In this document: piece by piece, positions 40,140-51,760 of the stretch
How positions within the stretch are numbered: position 1 is the stretch's first letter
Layout of the letters: every line of letters starts with the position of its first letter
From: Astropecten irregularis
Taxonomy: Eukaryota > Echinodermata > Asteroidea > Paxillosida > Astropectinidae
Length of the DNA: 64,000 nt
Assembly (NCBI GenBank): GCA_963971285.1
Contig: OZ020244.1
Location: 34,472,001 to 34,536,000, forward strand
Reading direction: 5' to 3'
Notes under the pieces: generated by a model
What the model saw: only the letters and a program-made list of their open reading frames with translations
Told to the model about the DNA's origin: nothing
Databases searched by the model: none
Program-made: the position numbers and the translations under genes

Positions 40140-40440
40140 GTGACCACAAGCACAGTGTACCACACAATGTACTGCACTGTACATGTACATGTATCATACT
40201 GGTATGTACAATCATAGAGCTACATGTACATGTAGGTCCAATAGAATGTAATAAGTAGTGGACATGTAATAAAACATTGTACTGGCCAGTGTACATACAG
40301 TATGTACAACACTGTAGGCCCACATGTACATGATGTACACCTGTACATGTACAATATACAGTATGTACATGTAGGCCTGCATGTACTGAACGTACTATAC
40401 CAGTACACCAAAACTATACATGTGACGTTGTACCGAGGAC
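40140..40440. repeat. TGTACA/TACATGTA-rich block
   Basis: A 300-bp stretch with many overlapping TGTACA and TACATGTA palindromes. It has no regular period, so it is not a simple tandem repeat. Short frames here translate to Tyr, Cys and Thr-rich nonsense. Confidence 0.65.
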
Positions 40441-40691
40441 AATGCAATAAGCTTTTAGTGTAAAATATGTAAACCATTTTTCAAAGATAAATGCTGGTAT
40501 TATCAATTCCAACTAAAATACTCAGTCCTCAAAATCATGATTTTTAAACACATTTGCATTGAATGTCTATAGATACAGTAATTGTCACACAAAATAAATT
40601 AGCAAATTTGTGCTGTGCCTGCTATGCAAACCTGAAAAAAAAAAACATTGTGGACAAATTAAAAAGTGGATAAGACTTTAGCAAAAGTGAG

Positions 40692-41055
40692 TTAAAGGTA
40701 GTATCATACTTTGGTTTTTATCAAAGAAATACAGATTTATGGGCAAAAATATCAAGACAGATACAGTAAAAGTCATCTGTGAAAATGTCAGTCCCATAAG
40801 GTGGGCCCACTTTTTGAGAGAACAGTGAAAAACAGCCACAGTATTTCTTAAGTCTTTTCTCTTTTATTTTTGATCTTTTAAAAGATCAAAAAGATTTTCA
40901 GTCGTTGTTTTACTAATACTTTTAAAAAATACACCATTTCAGGTGGAAACATTTTAACCAAATTTTACCACCACCATTTCATATCCTGTAAGTTATACGT
41001 AAATCTGTGAACATTTCTGTTTTGGTTTCTTACCAAAGTATGATACAACCTTTAA
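40692..41055 (+). mobile_element. TTAA-flanked MITE (family A), copy 10
   Basis: A full copy lies in the CELSR intron, with TTAA on both sides, AGGTAGTATCATACTTTGG on the left and CCAAAGTATGATACAACCT on the right. The GATCTTTTAAAAGATC palindrome is intact. Confidence 0.92.
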
Positions 41056-44000
41056 TCGTTACTTGATGTATGTTCCTCGACTGTTATTTAAATTAATGGA
41101 ATCTGAATGAAATAACGAATAGGCCGACGCAGTAAAACTTGCATCATTTCAATTTCTCACTAAGATCTTGATGTCCGGAAACATCTGCATTTACCTGCCC
41201 CAGAGTTAACAAATGAATTTGACTACAGTCCATGTGTGTATCTCCTTGCTGATAAGAAAAATGTGAGATACTAATGGGATGGCACCTTCACCTGCAGTGC
41301 AGGTAAGATGTGACACAACAGGTGCATTATAATTGATTCACAGAGCTGAGATGAGCAAGATCAAATACCTGATATGTCATCAGGAAATGTGCAAGTACAT
41401 AGCTTTGCAATGTATGTACCGGGTACACACATGTACTGCAGGGAGCCCAGTACTATCAGGCCTGTACATTTCTGTTCATAGACCTCCATTTGCAAGAGGG
41501 GGAAAATTACAGATGCACTGCCCAAGGGGAATGGCAAGCTTTTAACTTGAGACCCTCATTATTCTCGGTCACCTTGGGTCGTTGGCCTTGAATTCTCCAG
41601 ACAGTGGCCAGGAAAGGAACATAATGTACAATGTACACGTACACGAAAAAGGAGTTAGAAGGTTTTGTTCTCAAAAGATTTTCACAAACTTATTTCCCTG
41701 TTTATTTTGTAACTGGAGAAGTATGACAAAATGCGTTCTAGTATAATATTTGAAATATTTTGGGCCAAAGTCAGTAGTTTTCGGAGCATTCCCAAAGTAT
41801 TTAAAAATTGAAATCCCAAAATAGCTTGTCCATGATGTACATCTGTGTATTAAAACATTTATTGAAAAAATGAGAAACTGCATTCACTATGTACTGTATG
41901 CAAAACAAAATGTCCTTGTTATGACAAATGAAATCTGCATATATGTCTGTTGATCAATAAATCAATGTAAAGTCAGTCAGACCTCTCAACACAATGCGTA
42001 ATGAAACAGCTAAGAAAATGCAACACATGCATGTGCCATGTGTACACGTGAACAACGTGCAAAATATAACGACCGGTATGTACTATGTAAGAGCTGCAGT
42101 TACAAAATGTTGCAAAATGTTCGTCTGAAATCTATGCTTTCCCAATGGGTATCTCATAAAAATTTGACAATTGTTTGCATCCAGTACATATAAATATGTA
42201 CATTTGTATGTTTTTAGCACCTGTAGTTGTCCAATCCGTGATGAAACTCATGTAGGCCTACATATTAGATGTAAAGCAATGTTTGTTATGTAAACAATAT
42301 CTAATGCGCCACACAATGTGTCCATGCAATGTCTCAATCAAAGGGTCAAACATGTGAGACAGATTTTCATTTCGGATCCTGATTAACAGTCAACTGTGGG
42401 GAAAATCAAATTAAAGCCATACAGTTTCATCTCGGCATGACTCATTAGAATAATGCAACATTGCATTTCAACATTTAAAGTCAAATGTTATCTGCTTCTG
42501 TTCATTTGGTATATATACAGTTATTTTTCTGCACAGCCACCAAAAGCCACTGTTGACTAGTACATACAGTGTGTGTATTCACAAAACCTCAGAACCTTCA
42601 ACAGGATTAGGAGTCGGGATCATCATATATAATATTCATTTTGATGTAAACTGTATTCAAGTCACAGACCATTTTTGAACAACCTGTGCTGCGTGAACAA
42701 AACTGATTGAAGTTCACACTATTAGTTTCACAGGCAATTTGGTGCACAAAGGCAGGGCCTAAAATTATACGAAAAATGATGAATTATTCAAAATATCCAT
42801 GGGGGACATTAACACACACAAAATAATGAGAGATTTTATTTCAGCCATTCAGCCATCGTTTTGAATATTGTAAAGATGTGCGAAAGCAAAATCGATTATT
42901 ACCCAATATTCATCTGTAAAATTATGAGCCTAATCTTTCAAAATCCAAAGACATTTTAAATAAGCGTGTACTGCTAGAGGAGCCAGTACTTCCATTGTGT
43001 AATTTAAGATAAATAATCCTTAGGGTACATGGAGGGATTCAAATTTCAAATCCTGTAATAACGGCTGAACAATAGCTCTCCGTCTTGACAAAGGACCAAG
43101 GTATAAAACATGAGACTTCTTCGCTGCTGTCTAGCGGGAACACCACTCCAGCCCTGAGGAGAACGGCGTTGATTTTTCGCCTCAAGTGCCAAAACATGCA
43201 TCGGGCAAAAAAGAAAAATGTGCCCGTCGTGTACCGTACATCTTCCTCCAACAGAACGAAGAGCTAAGGAACAGTGGGTGTATAAGGCTGGATCCAGGAC
43301 GGCTTGTTTGGTGGAATATCCGCTCCCAAGATTGGATTTCAGATTTGGGGGAAATTGGGGCACGGTCCTAAGAGCCAGTCGGAGGCCCAAGAGGAGGATA
43401 GGTTTACATAGGGGGAAAGATTTGGGAGTGAAGATAGAAATACGCAGGCCAGAGTGACAACACCTTACAGGGTATTAGGAATGCTGACATGCGCTAATGA
43501 GGGACAATGGTCGCCCTTTTAGGATACGCGTATCAAGTCATTCTCAGCAGGTTTTTTTAATACTGTGTGGAGCAATTTGCTTTTCTCTTCATTCTGACTT
43601 ATATGGAATGATCCCGTTCAAATAATGGATTCTAGACATGAAATATACAATTACAAAAAAAACAGTAATACTGATCCATGCATCAATTCAATCCCCAAGA
43701 GAAAACATTAGTATTTGGTTTTAAATAAAAACCAATTGTCTATCATTTCTCTTTTTGAACCCAACCGACACTATGGGGAAAAGGGCTCCGCACTTGAGCT
43801 ATTTATAGAATACGCCCTTTATATCGACAGCTAGAGTTATAATCCGGATGTTCGGACAAACTTCACAACGTTTACTTGTAAATTAATAGGGCAACGTGCG
43901 ACTTGTTTGTCCGAACTTCTGAATCTGAGGTCACGATCACAGAGCCCTAATTGAATGATGCGACGTTTGTGACAGTGGTATTCTACTTGCCTGTAACTTG

Positions 44001-44087
44001 CATCCCAAAAGTCTGATTATATCACGGTAAGTAAGGAAGGATGAACAGTTTTCAGCTTTAAATTTTAGGTGTTATCAAAGTACGTAC

Positions 44088-46962
44088 CTTCATCAGCATC
44101 TTCTGCTTCTATCCGTATGACCATAGACTGTGGACTAACACTCTCACTGATCTCTGCAGTGTAGGAATCCTCCTTGAAAACAGGTGGGTTGTCGTTGATG
44201 TCGGTCAGGAATATCTCCACTTCAGTGGTGTCTATCTGTGGTTCCATTCCGTGATCTGTTGCCGTCACATGAATCGTGTAACTTGACGTTGCCTCTCGGT
44301 CCAGTAGAGTACGGGTTTTTATCTCTCCAGTGTCCGGGTCAATCTCGAAGTTTGGTATGCTATCCATGGAATAGGCAATCCGGGCGTTTTCCCCGACATC
44401 ACCGTCTGTGGCGTGTACTTGGACAACAGTGTAGCCAACGGCGACATTTTCAGCCACCTCGGCCCGGTATGGAGACTGGTCAAACACTGGCCTGTACGTG
44501 TTAGCATCAGTGACATTGATGTACACGAGACACATGCTGGAGAATTCGTTGTCGGAAGCGGTGACTGTGAGCACGAAACGAGGTTCCTGTTTGTAATCCA
44601 GGGGTAGAGCCACTGAGATCATCCCACGATTATTCTGGCTGATGATGCTGAAGCGGTTTCTGGTGTTTCCTGCAGTAATCTGGTACGAAACACTGTTTCC
44701 TATGTCGGGGTCATTGGCGGAGACTGTCACCACGGTGAGACCAGGTGAGGCATCTTCGTCGACGCGGCCTTGGTACTCACTCTGAGTGAAAATTGGAGCA
44801 TTATCGTTGACGTCAGAAATCGACACGGATACCTCAGTGGTTGTCGTTTTGGGAGGCACACCTTGATCACTTGCCATGACTGTGAACTCAAACAGTGCCG
44901 ATACTTCTCTGTCCAATCTTTCCGATGTCGTAATTTGCCCGGTGTCGGGATTGATAACAAATGGAAGTCCAGGATCGGGATTTTCGATGCTGTAGGTAAT
45001 GCGGGCAAATTCACCGGAGTCGCCATCAAATGCATTCAAGGTGATGACTGAGGTATCAACGCGAACGTCTTCGCGAACCGAGGTCTGGTACAGCGTGGTT
45101 GGAAAACGTGGGTAATTGTCATTCACATCCTCCACATTCACAATGACGCGCGTGGAATTGGAACGTGCAGATCGGCCACTGTCCTGCGCACGTACCACAA
45201 GCTGGTAGGACGATGTACTCTCGTAATCCAAATCAGATGTCAGCAAGATTTCTCCGTTGTATGGATCGATGACAAAGTGACCCTGTCCACCGACCATGCT
45301 ATAGCGGATTTCAGAGTTGGATCCCGCATCACGATCCGTCGCAGTTATCGTTTCAACAATAACATTCCGTGGAGAATCTTCAGGTATGTTGACTTCGAAG
45401 GTACGCTTCGAGAACTGAGGACTGTTGTCATTTTCATCCAAGACGGTCACCAAAACCCGAGCAGTGGTATTCAGTGAACTGGGATTTGTTCCAAGATCCT
45501 GAGCTAAGACCCGGAGTTCGTAATGCTCAACATTTTCTCGGTCAAGCCTTGCACGGGTTGTTATGATTCCTGAACGACTATTGATGTTGAATACATCGTT
45601 CGGGGGCTCTGGGTTGAGAATGCTGTAGCGAACCTCTTTGTTAGATCCGCTATCGCCGTCGCTCGCATGTAGCTCATATAAGGTTGTGCCAGCTGGCTCG
45701 TTTTCCTCAATTTCAATGTGGTACTCGGTCAGTTCAAATTCGGGCCTGTGATCATTCAAATCATTCACTATGATCTGAAGGAAGGCATCTGTGCTCCGCT
45801 GTGGGGATCCATGATCAGTGGCAGTGATCTGAAAGAAGTGTTCTTCGATACTCTCTCTGTCCAGCCGTTGGGTTGTCGTGACAATACCAGTATCGGGGTC
45901 AATGCTGAACATGCCCTGACTTCTGGCATCTCGCTCAGCTACCATGGAGTAGGTGATCCTTCCCGCCTCTCCACTGTCCGAGTCGGAAGCAGTGATGGTC
46001 AAGACGATATATCCAATGGGTTGTTCCTCCGGGATGTTCACTATGTACATTCCTTGAGGAAAACTTGGGCTGCGATTACGGCGCGCCTGCCTTCGAGCTC
46101 TCGCGGCACTGACGTCTGGCTCGGGCGATTCTGCCGCTGCCGTCCTGGGAAACAAACTGGTTCCTATCGCTCTTATGTCCAGCTGGACGTTAATACGTAT
46201 TCCTGTGTTGGGGTTATGATGCTGATGGTGGTAGAAGTGCATACACGGAGGGGCAAACTCCAACGAGACTGATACATGTTTCACATCAGGCCTGTGCAAG
46301 CACACGGAACCCTCTGATGGCACCACTTCACCGCTGTTTTCGTCCACGGACAGCACAGAATGTTCCGACTTGTGCCTGTTCAGTTTATAATTCAACTGAC
46401 ATTCTGATGCAGAACTGGGCAGGAAATTGTTCATTGCGAGTATAACTTCCTCTGTATTCCAACATGATCCGGTAGGGAAATCCACAATGATTACCTGCTG
46501 GTCGTGATTCGGAACTCGATTCTGATTGCTGTGGTCCTTCCTGTCCAAATGGCCTTTGTGCTTCTCATTTTTCTTGCAATGTCCACCGTGAATGTGGATA
46601 GCAACAGGCATCTGGACAAAAATCTCCGAAGGCCCATCAGAGTCAACAAATGACGAACTAGTTCTGACCGTTCTTGCCTCAATGTGCAAAAGGAATGGAT
46701 TTTCGTGCAGGGTGGTGCAGTTGATATCTTTGTGCAGCGTCAGGATACCGGTGTTCTCGTCCAGCCTGACAAGGTGTTTCGCCTGCTTCGAGGCGAGCGA
46801 CAAGGGTATGCTGTACGACCAGCGCTGACCGTCCCGTAAACTGCCATTAAATATCGGCGTTCCCGGTAATGTCATGTGGGAAATGTGAGCGTTAAAAGTA
46901 GACCCAAGTGAACTTGGGAATATGGCAAATAAAAAACACCACAATAACCTAAAATAAGCCAT
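44088..46962 (-). CDS. celsr: CELSR/Flamingo cadherin, first coding exon (signal peptide to start of cadherin repeat 7)
   Basis: This exon encodes the N-terminus of a seven-pass atypical cadherin that mediates homophilic adhesion in planar cell polarity. The chosen start at 46962 (A at -3, G at +4) opens directly on a hydrophobic signal peptide, residues 1-20. An in-frame ATG at 47016 would add 18 polar residues. Residues 21-290 are a poorly conserved pre-cadherin region with a His-rich stretch (about 243-250). A basic RRQARR motif at 290-295 could be a furin site (inference). Cadherin repeats follow at about 299-409, 410-517, 518-620, 621-725, 726-827 and 828-929, and repeat 7 starts near 930. 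Linkers read NDLNDHRPEF, DENDNSPQF, DVNDNYPRF, DVNDNAPIF, DANTYRPVF and DINDNPPVF. The segment QITAGNTRNRFSI in repeat 5 and the DAN linker are CELSR hallmarks. The exon ends GAAG|GTACGT, phase 1, after residue 958. The frame stays open upstream to 47163. Confidence 0.93.
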
Positions 46963-48183
46963 CGTCCATTGCGTTTTGCCACCGTTTCTATGCCGGTACG
47001 AGTGCGGTCCGATCATGGTAAATCCAAGGCCCCTGTGCCGTACGTAACGTATGGTGTGCGGCGACGCAACGACACACACACACACACGTCGCGGACAACT
47101 GGGCAACGGCTTCACGGAGAAGCCGATGAGTTTTTTTCTTTCAAAATGAAGATTTTTTACCAAATTCCGACGAGATTACAAACCAGAATCGATCAATATT
47201 CCTCCGTATGTAATAGTCCTACATCACTGTGTCCATCTTTTTGAAGGGCAGTTGTTCACATATTGGAAATAATCGCCAAAAAGCTGCCGTAGAACTGTCA
47301 TACACTCCGTCCTCACCGATGCATTCTCTATTGTGTTGTTCAAAATGGCTGCATTTGCGGCTTTGCTTTAGATCTAATTGAGTGGCATGTGTGCGCTGTT
47401 CCCATCCCCCTCTGCAAATACGTTTTCAATGACAAACTGCTGATATAATCTCAAATAAATACATCAATTCGTGTCACAAAATCAATTAATATGTGTTATT
47501 TATCTTTCTCTTGACCTTTGAACGCTTTTATAAGTGCGATTTTTATCATCACTGTAAAATAATAAATTTTGAGTTCACTCGATGGAATGTCCCATAGGTG
47601 AGTTTGGACCAATCAGGTTGCGCAAAAGATGAGCACCGTTTCCACAAGAATTGTTGTCTCCGCCCACCTGTATGTTTACCTGTACATTAGATTTACTACG
47701 TCATGGTCCAAAAACTTTTTTCTCATTTTCTGTTTTAATTACTGGTTCTACTTGACCGACTGTCTCCGCTCCAAATGTTATTATTTCAAGGTTTTGACAC
47801 TAATTTTACGTCCTCATATTTACAAGGGGGCGCCCTTCATCTCTCGCGTGCACCTGTGCGCTACATAAAATTATATTATGCAACATTCATCCAATCAATT
47901 TGGTTGGAGCAAAAATACCTGTCGAACCTACTACATATACTAATTGGTATTTGTTCTAATCATCGACGTTTTAAGTTAACATTAAAGTTGGACATGCATA
48001 AAGCCAACATAATTATATGATTATATCAAATTGTGCGATAAAGCACAAAAGGCGCCTCTTTATAATAACATACAGTATTTTCAATTTTTGTTATGTAAAG
48101 TGTTTTAATAATTATTCATTATGTAACTTAACATTGCAACGTTTTGTAACATTCATACTTTCGTAAACCAACAACTTAAGGTT
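46963..48183. other. CELSR 5' flank and intergenic DNA
   Basis: The first 150 bp upstream of the CELSR start are comparatively CpG-rich (CGGTACGAG, TACGTAACG, GCGGCGACGCAACG), followed by a short CA run. This is the expected place for the 5' UTR or promoter, but no TATA box or initiator could be assigned. From about 47400 to the LINE tail the DNA is AT-rich, and the short frame at 47629-47868 has no recognisable family. The LINE ends about 1.2 kb upstream of the CELSR start, in the same orientation. Confidence 0.5.
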
Positions 48184-48418
48184 TAAATAATAATAATAAT
48201 AATAATAATGGATATTTATAAAGCGCACGTTCCGTCTTACGACGCTCACGGCGCATGAAGGAGGTACACTATGTAATCACAAATACAAGAAAGATAACAA
48301 AAACTGTACAAGATAGATAACAAATATACAAGATAGATAAATAACATCGAAACAAATACAAGATACCAGTAGATGCAATTAGCTCAAAAACAGACAGAAA
48401 TACACGTAACAAATACTG

Positions 48419-51400
48419 TTAGTTATTCATGAGATACGTTTTAAGCATGGATTTGAACTTGTCTGCGCTTTCTGCTACTCGTATTGTGAGAGGTAACTGG
48501 TTCCAAAGTGTTGGTCCAATATATGAGAATGACCTACTTCCCCATGAATGTTTGATTCTGGGTACTTGTAATGTTTGTGATGTAGATGAACGTAGACTGC
48601 GTACAGGGGTGTAAATCGAAATGCTATTTTGAAGGTAGGTTGGGGATGATTTATGAATTACATGGTAAACAAGTAGAAGGATCTTAAATGTAATACGTTT
48701 ATCAACAGGGAGCCAGTGTAATGAGTGGAGAATAGGCGTTATGTGTTCAGTTTTCCTAGTGTATGTGAGAAGTCTTGCGGCAGAGTTCTGTAGTAACTGG
48801 AGTCTATGTATTTCTTTCTGTGGTAGGTTAGCAAATAGTGAATTTGCAAAGTCAAGGCGGGATGAAATAAGAGCATGTATGAGTGTTTCAGCTGCAGACT
48901 TATTGAGATATTTTCGAATGAATCCAATATTCCTTAACTGAAATCTAACAGATTTAGATATGGAAGATATATGATTAACCAAGGACACATTATGATCAAA
49001 AATTACCCCCAAATTTCGGACTGTTTGAGATGGCTTAACATGGCAGTTACCAATCCTTATCTTTACCTCATTATGGTTTACTTTCTTTAACATTTGTTGA
49101 GATCCTAATAACAAGAACTCTGTTTTAGAGTCATTCAGCTTCAGACCACTCCTCTCCATCCACAACCTCACATCATCTAGGCACATTTCAAGTTTGTGAA
49201 GTGTACTGGATAGATTAATAGCAGATGGTTTGAATGAGATATATATCTGAATATCATCGGCATAGCAGTGATAGGTGACGCCATGCTTTTGAAAAATCTC
49301 TTTGATTGGTTGGAGGTATAGTGAGAATAGGAGTGGTCCACCTACTGACCCCTGGGGGACTCCACATGTCAGGATGGTGGAGTCTGATACAGCATCATTA
49401 ACCTTCACTACCTGAGAACGATCACTCAAATATGATTTAAACCAATCAAGTGCTATTCCGGATATACCAAAAGATTGTAACCTATGAATCAGAATTTGGT
49501 GTTCTACAGTGTCAAAAGCTGATGACATATCAAGCAATATAAGAGCAGTAATATTTCCTTTATCCATTTGAGTTAAAATATCATCAGAAAGATTTGTGAG
49601 GAGTGTTTCTACACTGTGATATGGACGGTATGCAGACTGCCTATTATCTAAAATGTTATTTTGTTGTAAATACGCCAAGAGTCTGTTAAAAATGACACGC
49701 TCCATAATCTTACTCAAAAATGACAAGTTAGATATTGGTCGATAATTACTCAATTGATCTTTATCCAAATTTGCTTTTTTCAAGGTAGGTCTAATAATTG
49801 CTTGTTTTAGTTCCTGTGGAACAACTCCCGAGTCAATGCTATTATTTATAATGACTACTACTGCTGGTGCAACGGAAGACAGACATTTCTTTATGAGATG
49901 AGTGGGCATGGGATCAAGGTCACATGATTTGTTAGGAGACTTCTTAATGATCTTCTTAACCTCATCAACAGTAACGTGGGTAAATGAACACATACATGTA
50001 TTTAAGGAAACGTTACATGGAGATTCATTAGATTGAGGTACAATAACAGGTAGATTTCTTCGAATATTCAATATTTTGTTCACAAAAAAGTGACTGAATT
50101 TCTCAGCTAACTCAGAACTAGAGTGATGGTCAGGCAATGGAGATTGTTGATTTCTGTGCAAAAGTTCATTAGCAAGTTTGTAAAGTTGCTTTACATTTTT
50201 ACCACATTCATCAATTTTATTACAATGATAGAAAGATTTAGCATTTTTTATTAATGTCTGAACCAATTGACGTTGTTCACAATACATCTGTCTGTGGACT
50301 TCCAATTTCGTTGAACGCCACTTTCTCTCAAGTTGACGTCGATGCAGTTTGGCCTTTTTAATATCACTGGTGTACCATTGGGTGTTGGGGCGCACTCTTA
50401 CGCATAGTCGTTTCTGAGGAGCGTTCTTGTCAAGTGAAGCCCGAAGATTCGTATCATAACAGTTCACAGCTTCTGAGACAGTTTCAGCAGAAGCACATCT
50501 CGTTTCCAGTGACGTGATCAGCTCATCTTGAGTCAGAAGCTCTACGTTTAGCGATTTTAGATTCCGAGTTAAGAGATATTCCTTCCTTTTCTCTTCAGTT
50601 GGGATGTTAAGGTTACACATGATAGCAGAATGGTCTGAAATGCCGTCTCTAACGATGACATTCTGGATTCCAGCAGTGTCGCCATTTCTAGTAATCAGCA
50701 AATCAAGTATGTGGCCGCGATTGTGAGTAGGCTCTGTGATGTGCTGCTCAAGGTTGAAAGACGACAGCAGTTCAGAGAATGATCTTGAACTTGGTGATGT
50801 AGTATCCATAGCAATGTTGAAATCTCCTGCTATGACGAGGTTGGATGAATGGAAAAGATGATCCTCAAGGACATTGGAGAATTCATCAAGGAATGTTGAC
50901 ATTGGAGCCAGGTTTGGTGGTCTGTAGAAAATCATCAGGCGCGAGGACTGTGCAAGATGGTGAACTTCCACCTGAATCCATTCGAATGATTTCATCTCTG
51001 ATGATTCTATGAATTTTATGTTGAGGTGACTCCGATAAAGGATGGCAACGCCACCCCCACGTCTACCCTTCCTTGTGACCTGCTTCAATGTGAAGCCATG
51101 TGGAGTTAAATGGCCAAGGGGAGCAACATCATCATCTCTCAGCCAGGTCTCACACACACCAACAATATGAAGGTCATGCTCAATGACGAAGTCAACAAAT
51201 TCAGATGTTTTGTTCTTGAGAGACCTAGCATTCATCATGGCAAAAGATAAATTCTTGTCAGTGGTCTTCAATGTCCTCAAGTGAGGAGACAGCATCAGAG
51301 TCGAGGAATGGGCTTGATGTGGTACAGCATCTTGTCGAAATTGATGCCGTCTTGCTCTCCGACCACGGTGTGTCTTCCTCCTTCTCTTGATACCAAGGGT

Positions 51401-51502
51401 TAGGATACGGTTTTGCAGGGCCTTGTCCAGTTCATGGAATTGCTTTGTCGATGTACAAGTATTCAATGATTGAAGTGAAGAAATGTCATAAGTGTATGGC
51501 AT
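48419..51502 (-). CDS. LINE endonuclease/reverse transcriptase (ORF2), intact
   Basis: The protein has 1027 residues and no internal stop. The N-terminal APE-type endonuclease (about 85-295) shows NARS at 91-94, ETW at 118-120, GDFN at 226-229 and SDHSA at 289-293. The reverse transcriptase (about 515-780) shows SNYRPIS from 585, RQSAYRP from 621, DMSSAFDT at 658-665, GVPQGSVGGPLLF at 714-726, the catalytic YADD at 747-750 and LGVIFD at 831-836. The C-terminal region contains LHWLPVDKRITFKILLLVYH, common in CR1/L2-type elements. It performs target-primed reverse transcription. The frame is open upstream of this ATG for at least nine codons (DYHELENC before M), so the true start may lie in the frame carrying the 2A motif. 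Confidence 0.93.
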   Translation of the reverse strand: MPYTYDISSLQSLNTCTSTKQFHELDKALQNRILTLGIKRRRKTHRGRRARRHQFRQDAVPHQAHSSTLMLSPHLRTLKTTDKNLSFAMMNARSLKNKTSEFVDFVIEHDLHIVGVCETWLRDDDVAPLGHLTPHGFTLKQVTRKGRRGGGVAILYRSHLNIKFIESSEMKSFEWIQVEVHHLAQSSRLMIFYRPPNLAPMSTFLDEFSNVLEDHLFHSSNLVIAGDFNIAMDTTSPSSRSFSELLSSFNLEQHITEPTHNRGHILDLLITRNGDTAGIQNVIVRDGISDHSAIMCNLNIPTEEKRKEYLLTRNLKSLNVELLTQDELITSLETRCASAETVSEAVNCYDTNLRASLDKNAPQKRLCVRVRPNTQWYTSDIKKAKLHRRQLERKWRSTKLEVHRQMYCEQRQLVQTLIKNAKSFYHCNKIDECGKNVKQLYKLANELLHRNQQSPLPDHHSSSELAEKFSHFFVNKILNIRRNLPVIVPQSNESPCNVSLNTCMCSFTHVTVDEVKKIIKKSPNKSCDLDPMPTHLIKKCLSSVAPAVVVIINNSIDSGVVPQELKQAIIRPTLKKANLDKDQLSNYRPISNLSFLSKIMERVIFNRLLAYLQQNNILDNRQSAYRPYHSVETLLTNLSDDILTQMDKGNITALILLDMSSAFDTVEHQILIHRLQSFGISGIALDWFKSYLSDRSQVVKVNDAVSDSTILTCGVPQGSVGGPLLFSLYLQPIKEIFQKHGVTYHCYADDIQIYISFKPSAINLSSTLHKLEMCLDDVRLWMERSGLKLNDSKTEFLLLGSQQMLKKVNHNEVKIRIGNCHVKPSQTVRNLGVIFDHNVSLVNHISSISKSVRFQLRNIGFIRKYLNKSAAETLIHALISSRLDFANSLFANLPQKEIHRLQLLQNSAARLLTYTRKTEHITPILHSLHWLPVDKRITFKILLLVYHVIHKSSPTYLQNSISIYTPVRSLRSSTSQTLQVPRIKHSWGSRSFSYIGPTLWNQLPLTIRVAESADKFKSMLKTYLMNN

Positions 51503-51675
51503 ACAATTCTCCAGTTCATGATAATCGGGTGTAGCGGATCTATGGGTATAGGGCCAGGGTTAGGATTGACGTCACCTGACTGCAGCAGAAGAGTATGCAA
51601 TGTTGAGACAGAGTTTGAATAGTATGGTACTGGAGCTCCGATGTATTTTCTTGTAGGAAGTTTAGCAGGCATCAT
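51463..51675 (-). CDS. LINE 5' frame with 2A-like motif, one base out of frame with ORF2
   Basis: The first ATG in this frame is at 51675; the frame is closed by a TGA just upstream of 51726 and stops at 51463. It encodes LLLQSGDVNPNPGP at about 51550-51591, matching the 2A pattern D[VI]ExNPGP except that Asn replaces Glu. 2A-like motifs are known near the N-terminus of ORF2 in sea-urchin non-LTR retrotransposons, where they cause ribosome skipping. After residues DPLHP (about 51526) the ORF2 frame carries a natural-looking continuation, so a one-base deletion in the CCC there probably broke a once continuous reading frame. An alternative is programmed frameshifting. Confidence 0.72.
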   Translation of the reverse strand: MMPAKLPTRKYIGAPVPYYSNSVSTLHTLLLQSGDVNPNPGPIPIDPLHPIIMNWRIVCHTLMTFLHFNH

Positions 51676-51760
51676 ATGGATGGTACATGTTAATAAGTGA
51701 TTGGCAATGGTCACTGAGGGCAGCACTCACACTTTGTATTATCCAACATGTACATGAAAT

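Larger units (their letters stand above)
35252..44087 (-). other. CELSR intron between the two visible coding exons (8.8 kb)
   Basis: This 8836-bp stretch joins two exons of matching phase (1/1), and no coding exon was recognised in it. Contents: a GA dinucleotide run at 36974-36995, a low-complexity A/G segment at 37355-37440, an (AATTG)n tail at 38630-38648, a TGTACA-rich block at 40140-40440, and one full TTAA-flanked transposon at 40692-41055. A short foldback at 43856-43924 has arms around GTTCGGACAAAC and GTTTGTCCGAAC. Short open frames in the interval have no family resemblance. Confidence 0.8.
48184..51760 (-). mobile_element. CR1/L2-like non-LTR retrotransposon (LINE), near full length
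   Basis: The minus-strand element has a short 5' region, a 2A-bearing 5' frame, a complete endonuclease-reverse transcriptase frame, and a roughly 230-bp 3' UTR. The UTR ends in a trinucleotide tail, read on the plus strand as (AAT)n at about 48186-48209. Repeat tails of this kind are usual for CR1/L2 elements, as opposed to poly-A. The intact main frame suggests a recent insertion (inference). The 5' boundary near 51760 is uncertain and no target-site duplication could be fixed. The LINE sits between CELSR and the carrier gene. Confidence 0.88.
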
